Made by a program: the position numbers and the translations under genes
The notes under the pieces: generated by a model
Database searches by the model: none
What the model saw: only the letters and a program-made list of their open reading frames with translations
What the model was told of the DNA's origin: nothing
Assembly (NCBI RefSeq): GCF_014884385.1
Contig: NZ_WKFH01000003.1
Coordinates: forward strand, 496,001 to 560,000
Reading direction: 5' to 3'
From: Phycobacter azelaicus
GTDB lineage: Bacteria > Pseudomonadota > Alphaproteobacteria > Rhodobacterales > Rhodobacteraceae
Length of the DNA: 64,000 nt
In this document: positions 58,329 to 64,000 of the stretch, one piece after another
How the letters are laid out: each line of letters opens with the position of its first letter
How positions within the stretch are numbered: the first letter of the stretch is position 1

Positions 58329-59246
58329 TCAGGAGACTCCTTGATCGACCTCAATACCGCAAGCAGCCGCCCACCAGTCCTCACACTTCTCTACCGAAAC
58401 AAGGCTTGCGAGGCCAATGCCCACAAGATGGGTCGCCCCCGTGACTTGCGCCCGCGAGAGGCCGATATTCTGCCCGACAACCTGGACCAGCCAGCCTTCT
58501 CCCGCCCCGTCGATCACAAAACCCTTGACCCGGAACAGACCCACAGGCCGTGTCTGCATGGCCCATTCCATCTTCCCGCGGTCAATGACGATGTCGCCGC
58601 TGAAATGCCAGTTCATGTAGTTGGGGTGAGACGTCACCGATGGCAGGCCCGCTTTGCTCTGCGCGGACAAATACAGCAGCAACTCTCCAACCTGTTCGGC
58701 ATCGGTGGACAAGATCTGCGCTCCCCTGTTGCCAGCCGTCAGGCTGAGAGCCAGCGCGTCTGGTATGCTTTCTGCCTTGCTAACCAGCAGAAGATCGGCG
58801 CAGGCCACCTGATCGCGGATCTGCGATCCGATATGCGGATCGCGGGAGAGCGCGGGATAGGTTTCAGCGTCGACAACTGTCACAATGCCGCCATAGCGCA
58901 GCTCTGGCTCGGTCACGGCGGCATTTGCGATCTTGGCCGGATCGGCAATACCGCTTGCCTCGATGATCAGATGATCGGGGCGCGGAACCCGGTCGAGCAC
59001 GTCCCCGATGGCCATGAAAAGATCTGCTCCCATGGTGCAACAAACGCACCCATTGGTGAGCGTCAGCGTGTCCTCATCCGCGCTGTGCAACAGTTCCGCA
59101 TCGATGTTGATGGCACCAAAGTCATTGACCAGCACCATCAACCGCGCTCCATGCGGCGCGGCCAAAAGGCGGTTGATCAGCGTTGTTTTCCCGGCGCCGA
59201 GATAGCCACCGATCACGGTCATTGGCAGGCGTGTGTCTTCAACCAT
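58329..59246 (-). CDS. CobW/COG0523 G3E-family GTPase
   Basis: A 305-residue P-loop GTPase with Walker A GGYLGAGKTT, metal-binding motif GCVCCTM and a C-terminal CobW_C domain (LVQVVGQNIG). Residue 1 is set at ATG 59246, 4 bases after the amidohydrolase stop; the longer frame upstream is not protein-like. Members deliver metals (zinc, cobalt, iron) to client enzymes. Direct coupling to a metal-dependent amidohydrolase suggests that enzyme as the client. Confidence 0.9.
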   Translation of the reverse strand: MVEDTRLPMTVIGGYLGAGKTTLINRLLAAPHGARLMVLVNDFGAINIDAELLHSADEDTLTLTNGCVCCTMGADLFMAIGDVLDRVPRPDHLIIEASGIADPAKIANAAVTEPELRYGGIVTVVDAETYPALSRDPHIGSQIRDQVACADLLLVSKAESIPDALALSLTAGNRGAQILSTDAEQVGELLLYLSAQSKAGLPSVTSHPNYMNWHFSGDIVIDRGKMEWAMQTRPVGLFRVKGFVIDGAGEGWLVQVVGQNIGLSRAQVTGATHLVGIGLASLVSVEKCEDWWAAACGIEVDQGVS

Positions 59247-59250
59247 CAGC

Positions 59251-60879
59251 TCAGACCAGATGGACCCGACCACCAAAGACCGTGCCCAGAACCGGCACGT
59301 CCTTGATCGCAGCCGGGTCAACCGCCCTGGGGTCGTCGCCCAGAATGGCAAAATCCGCTTTCTTGCCCGTCTCAATACTGCCGATCTCGTGATCCAATCG
59401 CAGAGTATAAGCCGCTCCCAGAGTAATCGCATGCAGGGCCTCTTCGACCGAGATGCATTGCGCCGCGCCGAGGGTGCGCCCGCTCATGGTCTGGCGGTTG
59501 ACCGCGCACCAGGCGGTAAACAGGGGCGCCAGCGGGGTCACCGGGGAGTCCGAGTGGATCGTCATGTGGACGCCCGCATCAAGAGCCGTACGGCAGGCAT
59601 CCATGCGCGTGGCGCGATCTTCGCCAATGGTGGCGGCCGCATGCTGATCGCCGAAATACCAGAAATGGTTGGCAAAGATATTAGCGCAAATCCCCAATTC
59701 AGCGCAGCGTTCGAACTGGTCACGCCCCATCATCTGGCAATGCTGCAAGACATGCCGGTGCCCTTGCCCCGGCGCCACGCGCAAGGCGGCTTCAATCGCG
59801 GCAATCGACACTTCAGACGCCTCGTCCCCATTGGCGTGGATATGCATCTGCACGCCCGCGCGCTGCATGGCTTCGCACAAGGCATAGATCTGATCCGGGG
59901 CGGTGTTCCAGATCCCGTTGGGCTGCCCGCCTACATAGCCGGGCCATTTCACACGGGCAGTCCAGCCCTGGATCGATCCGTCGGTCATCAGCTTCACCGC
60001 CCCAAGGCGCAGCTTGTCGGTAGAACGGGCGCGCAGGGCCTTGGCGCGCGCAGCGATCTGGTCGGGAGCAGCGCCCATGGCGCCCAGCGCAGGCACGATG
60101 CGCAGCGGGAATTTCTCGTCTCCTGTGACCTCCAGCATCACCTCAAGATCGCTGTCCTCCATGGTGGAAAAGAGATCCGTAATCGTGGTCACTCCGGCCC
60201 GCTTGGCCACCTCCGCATAGGTGCGGATCGATTGCGCCTGTTGGGCAAGGCTGCGGAAATCTATGCCGAGGCGGCGCATCACCGGAAACATGGCCGCCAT
60301 TTCCTGCAGCTCTCCGGTAGGTAGACCATCGGGTCCTTTCACCACCCCTTCCGCATTGGTTTCGCGACCATATCCGGCCATTTCTAGCGCCCTGGAATTC
60401 ACACACATCAGGTGAAAGTTGGAAAAGATCACCGCGATGGGCCGGTCCTGGCTGATCTCATCCAGATGGCCCCGTTTCAACCGTTCGCTGGGCAGGAAAA
60501 TGGGGTCAAATCCCCAGGCAATCAGCGGCGCATCCTCGGGCAGATGTGCAGCATAGTCTTTCAGACCAGAAACAACCGCACCGATGTCGGTCATACCCCG
60601 CCACATCTTGCCGTTCGGATCGATGCGATCATGGTATCCGGCATAGGCGTAATTCCACATCGCACCGGACATCATGTGGGCGTGACCTTCGACGAAACCT
60701 GGCATCAGGACCGCGTCTTTGAGCCGGTCATCGACCTCGCCCCCGCCCCACTGCAACGCGCAATCTGCATCGCCAACGGCCAAAATCATGCCATCTTGAA
60801 CCGCCACATGCGAGGCCTCAGACCGGTTCGGATCCATAGTGATAATTTTTTTTGCTTTGAAAACAGTGATTTTTGACAT
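59251..60879 (-). CDS. Amidohydrolase-superfamily hydrolase (YtcJ/NfdA type)
   Basis: A 542-residue metal-dependent hydrolase of the Amidohydro_3 type. Metal ligands are seen in GFVEGHAHMM, HIHANGD, VLQHCQ and HSDSPV. The N- and C-terminal beta-sandwich parts include ITVFKAKKIITMDPN and IETGKKADFAILGDDPR. It probably hydrolyses C-N bonds in an amide, formamide or cyclic substrate. It lies divergently from a LysR regulator and next to a peptide-type importer, so import and hydrolysis could be linked. A CobW GTPase follows directly. Confidence 0.92.
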   Translation of the reverse strand: MSKITVFKAKKIITMDPNRSEASHVAVQDGMILAVGDADCALQWGGGEVDDRLKDAVLMPGFVEGHAHMMSGAMWNYAYAGYHDRIDPNGKMWRGMTDIGAVVSGLKDYAAHLPEDAPLIAWGFDPIFLPSERLKRGHLDEISQDRPIAVIFSNFHLMCVNSRALEMAGYGRETNAEGVVKGPDGLPTGELQEMAAMFPVMRRLGIDFRSLAQQAQSIRTYAEVAKRAGVTTITDLFSTMEDSDLEVMLEVTGDEKFPLRIVPALGAMGAAPDQIAARAKALRARSTDKLRLGAVKLMTDGSIQGWTARVKWPGYVGGQPNGIWNTAPDQIYALCEAMQRAGVQMHIHANGDEASEVSIAAIEAALRVAPGQGHRHVLQHCQMMGRDQFERCAELGICANIFANHFWYFGDQHAAATIGEDRATRMDACRTALDAGVHMTIHSDSPVTPLAPLFTAWCAVNRQTMSGRTLGAAQCISVEEALHAITLGAAYTLRLDHEIGSIETGKKADFAILGDDPRAVDPAAIKDVPVLGTVFGGRVHLV

Positions 60880-60976
60880 GGGGCACCTTTAGTTGCCCTT
60901 TTGGGATATCCAAGCTTTGAACAGTGGAAAAATGTAATTACTGTCAAGGTATCCCTTATAGAATGCGGGAATGTTC

Positions 60977-61936
60977 ATGCATTTCACTCTTAAACAGCTG
61001 CGCTATTTCGATGCGGCCCTCAGAACAGGTTCCATCGCGCGGGCGGCGGTGGAGATGAATATCTCGCAATCCTCGATCACGGCGGCCATCGACATGATCG
61101 AGGAGACAACCGGCGCCGAGCTGCTGCGACGCCTGCCCGCGCGCGGCATTGTTCCAACCAGCAGCGGTCTCGCGGTGGGCGAGCGCATCCAAGCGTTTCT
61201 GGAGCAAACACGGGTCTTTGAATCCGATCTGATGTCCCTGACGGGAGATGTGGCCGGAACTCTGCGCATGGGGTGTTATGCTCCGACGGCGCCTTATGTG
61301 CTGCCGCCAATCCTAAAGCGAATCTCAGAGGACTACCCTTCGATCCGAATTGAGCTGAAAGAGGGCGACATGCAGTCGATATCGGACCTTCTGAGCTCGG
61401 GCGCGATTGATGTAGCCCTCACCTACCGGCGCATTACACCCGAAGCGCAACCCTTTGTCCCTATGTTCCGCGCAACCCCGATTGCGCTGATTCCCGACGT
61501 CTCTCCATTGGCGAAGAAACAAGAGGTCGACCTGCAGGATCTGGCCGAACTGCCCATGATCCTCTTGGACCTGCCGGGCACGCGTGCCTATTTTTGCAGC
61601 TTGTTCGAAGTGCGCGGGCTGCGCCCGCATATTGCCCACACCACCAAAAGTTTATCGGTGCTGCGCGGTCTGGTGGCGGCAAACTACGGCTATGCGCTGA
61701 TGAACATCTGCGGCCCGAATGACCGCGTCGGACAAAGCGGCTACGTGGCGCGCATGATCAAGGGAGAGCTGGATTCCCCACAATATGGGGTAGCCTACAC
61801 AGCCGCATCACAAAAATCTGCCATCGTGAAATCGGTTCTGGAATCCTGCCGCGAGGTCGCAGAACGAGGGGATTTCGACGACCTTCTCTTCTCCAAACCG
61901 CAGGCCCCCGAAAAACCCGCACATCTATTCCCCTAG
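60977..61936 (+). CDS. LysR-family transcriptional regulator
   Basis: A 319-residue LTTR: N-terminal helix-turn-helix in GSIARAAVEMNISQSSITAAIDMIEETTGAELLRR, then the periplasmic-binding-like effector domain (residues 95 onward). ATG 60977 follows GGGA at 6 bases; ATG 60971 is an alternative. It is divergent from the amidohydrolase gene and precedes the importer genes, the usual layout for a regulator of both. The 91-base intergenic space contains a TTGG-N5-CCAA dyad at 60900-60912. Confidence 0.92.
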   Translation: MHFTLKQLRYFDAALRTGSIARAAVEMNISQSSITAAIDMIEETTGAELLRRLPARGIVPTSSGLAVGERIQAFLEQTRVFESDLMSLTGDVAGTLRMGCYAPTAPYVLPPILKRISEDYPSIRIELKEGDMQSISDLLSSGAIDVALTYRRITPEAQPFVPMFRATPIALIPDVSPLAKKQEVDLQDLAELPMILLDLPGTRAYFCSLFEVRGLRPHIAHTTKSLSVLRGLVAANYGYALMNICGPNDRVGQSGYVARMIKGELDSPQYGVAYTAASQKSAIVKSVLESCREVAERGDFDDLLFSKPQAPEKPAHLFP

Positions 61937-62009
61937 CCCCCATTCCCCCAAAAAATAGTACTTTCACCCCTGTAAAAGACTGTTTTCTGCGGGTAAGCGG
62001 CAGGACTAG

Positions 62010-62039
62010 CCTGATCGTAATAGCAAAAATACGATCAGG
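62010..62039 (+). promoter_or_regulatory. Perfect 10-bp inverted repeat beside the ribosome binding site of the importer operon
   Basis: CCTGATCGTA (62010-62019) and TACGATCAGG (62030-62039) are perfect reverse complements with a 10-base A-rich spacer. The right arm runs into GGGAG (62038-62042), the ribosome binding site for ATG 62049. It could be a regulator operator, or an RNA hairpin that masks translation start. Confidence 0.6.
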
Positions 62040-62048
62040 GAGATCCAG

Positions 62049-63605
62049 ATGAAACTCATGTCACGCCTCTTTGGCGCGGCGGCTTTTGCCGCACTGTCCT
62101 CTACCGCCCTGCCCGCCTTTGCAGACGGCGGTACGCTGGTCATCGCCTCAACCCAGGTGCCCCGCCACCTGAACGGCGCGGTGCAGTCAGGCATCGCAAC
62201 CGCCGTTCCCTCAACCCAGATCTTTGCCTCGCCGCTGCGCTATGACGAGAACTGGGAGCCGCAGCCCTATCTCGCCAAAAGCTGGGAAGTCTCACCCGAC
62301 GGCCTGACCGTCACGCTTAACCTCGTTGATAACGCCACCTTCCATGATGGGGAAGCCGTGACATCGGAAGACGTCGCCTATTCCATCATGACCACCAAGG
62401 CGAACCACCCGTTCAAATCCATGTTCGCCCCGGTGGAAAGCATCAACACTCCAGATGCGCACACGGTCGTGATCAACCTAAGCAGCCCACACCCGGCGCT
62501 TTTGTTGGCGCTGTCCCCGGCGCTGGCGCCGGTTCTGCCCAAGCATGTGTTCGACGATGGGCAGGACATCAAGTCCCACCCTATGAACGCAACCCCGGTA
62601 GGCTCTGGCCCGTTCATGCTGGAAGAGTTCAAACCGGGAGAGGCGATTGTCCTCAAGAAGAACCCGAATTTCTTCCTCGAAGGGCGCCCCAAGCTGGATG
62701 AGATCATCGTCCGCATCATCAAGGACCCGTCAGCCCTGTTGATCGCGATGGAAAATAGCGAAGCGGACATGTACCCCTTCATGGCCGGCAGCCAGGAAAT
62801 CCGCCGTCTGGAAAAGGCCGATCACCTGACCGTCACCGCTGATGGCTATGCCGCCGTGGGCCCGATCAACTGGCTGGCGTTCAACACCGCCTCTCCGAAG
62901 CTCAGCGATGTGCGCGTGCGTCAGGCCATCGCCTATGCGGTGGATCGTAACTTTATCACCAAGGCACTCCACCGGGGCGTTTCCGCCCCCCAGCGCGGAC
63001 CAATCATCGAAGGCTCTCCGTTCTTTGATGCAAGCATCCCCGCCTATGACACCGATCTAGACAAGGCGAAGGCGCTGATGGCCGAGGCGGGCTTTGCCGA
63101 TGGCATGGAGTTGACCATCGACTACATTCCCGGCCCCAAGGAGCAGCAGCAATCCATTGCCGAATACATGAAGTCGCAACTCAAAAAGATCGGCATCGAC
63201 GTGACCGTGCGCGCCGCGCCGGATTTCCCGACCTGGGCGGGGCGCGTTGGCGGGCATGACTTTGAACTGTCCATGGATATCGTGTTCAACTGGGGCGATC
63301 CGGTGATCGGCGTGCACCGCACCTACCTCAGCGACAATATCCGTCAGGGCGTGATCTGGTCGAACACCCAGCAATACGCCAATGACAAGGTGGACACGCT
63401 GCTGAATGCGGCAGCCATTGAGATCGACCCGGAAAAGCGCAAGGCGCTTTACTCCGAATTCCAGCAGATCGTGGCCACAGACCTGCCGGTCTACTGGATC
63501 AACGCCCTGCCCTACCACACCGCCTATGATGCAAAGCTGCAGAATGTACCCACCGGCATCTGGGGCTCAATGCATCCGCTGGATACGGTCTCATGGGGCG
63601 AGTGA
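62049..63605 (+). CDS. Peptide-type ABC importer 2, solute-binding protein (family 5)
   Basis: A 518-residue SBP_bac_5 protein with a signal peptide (LFGAAAFAALSSTALPAFADGG). Family segments LAKSWEVSPDGLTVTLNLVDN, FHDGEAVTSEDVAYS and RVRQAIAYAVDRNFI are clear. It differs from the first importer's binding protein in length and sequence. A hairpin follows it, then a permease. The neighbouring amidohydrolase suggests an amide- or peptide-like substrate. Confidence 0.93.
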   Translation: MKLMSRLFGAAAFAALSSTALPAFADGGTLVIASTQVPRHLNGAVQSGIATAVPSTQIFASPLRYDENWEPQPYLAKSWEVSPDGLTVTLNLVDNATFHDGEAVTSEDVAYSIMTTKANHPFKSMFAPVESINTPDAHTVVINLSSPHPALLLALSPALAPVLPKHVFDDGQDIKSHPMNATPVGSGPFMLEEFKPGEAIVLKKNPNFFLEGRPKLDEIIVRIIKDPSALLIAMENSEADMYPFMAGSQEIRRLEKADHLTVTADGYAAVGPINWLAFNTASPKLSDVRVRQAIAYAVDRNFITKALHRGVSAPQRGPIIEGSPFFDASIPAYDTDLDKAKALMAEAGFADGMELTIDYIPGPKEQQQSIAEYMKSQLKKIGIDVTVRAAPDFPTWAGRVGGHDFELSMDIVFNWGDPVIGVHRTYLSDNIRQGVIWSNTQQYANDKVDTLLNAAAIEIDPEKRKALYSEFQQIVATDLPVYWINALPYHTAYDAKLQNVPTGIWGSMHPLDTVSWGE

Positions 63606-63632
63606 ACGTGTGATCCTATACCCAAACACGAC

Positions 63633-63654
63633 GGGCGCCGCCATTCTGGCGCCC
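63633..63654 (+). terminator. Hairpin after the second binding-protein gene
   Basis: GGGCGCC at 63633-63639 pairs with GGCGCCC at 63648-63654 over an 8-base loop; GGCTTTTCCCTTT follows. This is a terminator or attenuator, lying just before the permease gene. Confidence 0.7.
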
Positions 63655-63682
63655 GGCTTTTCCCTTTGATCTGGACCACTTA

Positions 63683-64000
63683 ATGAAGGCTTCATTTTTA
63701 ATACGGCGGATCGGCTACGGGCTGCTTTTGATGCTGGGCGTCGTGGTGCTGAACTTCCTGCTGATCCGGCTCGCTCCAGGAGATCCGGCCGTGGTCATCG
63801 CCGGAGAGATGGGCGGCGCAACCGAGGAGATGCTGGAGAGCATCCGCGAGGAATACGGCCTCAACAAACCTCTGATCGTGCAGCTCGGGATCTATGTTGG
63901 CAATGTGGCGACCGGGGACCTTGGCGAGAGCTTCTTCTTCAACCAGCCCGTCGCCACCCTGATCGCCCAGCGCATCCTGCCGACCATCCTTTTGGTGGTC
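63683..64000 (+). CDS. Peptide-type ABC importer 2, permease 1 (DppB-like), partial
   Basis: The first 106 codons of a DppB/OppB-type permease run to the window edge. The N-terminus ASFLIRRIGYGLLLMLGVVVLNFLLIRLAPGDPA has the family first helix and PGDPA motif, followed by a periplasmic loop with EEYGLNKPLI and GDLGESFF. ATG 63683 is the first in-frame start. It continues the second importer operon. Confidence 0.9.
   Translation, partial: MKASFLIRRIGYGLLLMLGVVVLNFLLIRLAPGDPAVVIAGEMGGATEEMLESIREEYGLNKPLIVQLGIYVGNVATGDLGESFFFNQPVATLIAQRILPTILLVV

Overview
The window looks like a chromosomal segment of an aerobic anoxygenic phototrophic alphaproteobacterium of the Roseobacter group (Rhodobacterales). 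The main evidence is the left edge, which holds the end of a photosynthesis gene cluster in the order small ORF, acsF, puhE, hemA. The GC-rich coding style, the many ABC importers with solute-binding proteins, and the glycerol importer with its DUF2160 membrane protein agree with this. Genus and species cannot be fixed from the sequence alone.

Layout. 1-3.6 kb: end of the photosynthesis cluster (oxygen-dependent cyclase, PuhE, 5-aminolevulinate synthase). 4-14 kb: one co-directional cluster with a complete dipeptide-type ABC importer, a gamma-glutamyltransferase-like enzyme without signal peptide, a DUF1028 protein, an FCD-type GntR regulator and an acetamidase/formamidase homologue; a perfect inverted repeat lies in its promoter region. 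14.7-20 kb: two unrelated alpha/beta hydrolases, a BCCT osmolyte transporter and a universal stress protein.

20.2-28.3 kb: mobile, rearranged DNA. A complete IS21-family element (30-bp perfect ends, istA and istB) sits between an iron-siderophore permease gene whose 5' end it replaced and the 3' remnant of an unrelated gene. Beyond it are a protein with a recombinase-like tail, a tyrosine integrase, a small coupled gene pair with a helix-turn-helix protein, an IS3-family remnant, and a CAU-anticodon tRNA whose 3' end faces the island. The likely history is tRNA-targeted integration followed by IS-mediated deletion that removed the far end.

28.5-40.1 kb (minus strand): a murein transglycosylase and an RNA methyltransferase, then a tight three-gene unit: a LysM/FecR envelope protein, a 1628-residue secreted protein with about 15 PKD domains, and a membrane class III nucleotide cyclase. 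This unit is the best candidate in the window for an undescribed surface-sensing system.

40.6-46.7 kb: a glycerol-type ABC importer (GlpV-S-T-P-Q plus DUF2160) whose two ATPases carry complementary active-site defects. 47-55 kb: a BlaI/M56-peptidase pair, a GntR regulator, a PanE-like reductase with a TetR regulator, a FAD dehydrogenase, a SnoaL-like protein and an M20 peptidase. 55-61 kb (minus): a Lon-type protease, a phosphoribosyltransferase, a CobW GTPase and an amidohydrolase. 61-64 kb: a divergent LysR regulator and the start of a second peptide-type ABC importer, whose first gene is preceded by a perfect 10-bp inverted repeat next to its ribosome binding site. The last permease runs off the right edge.
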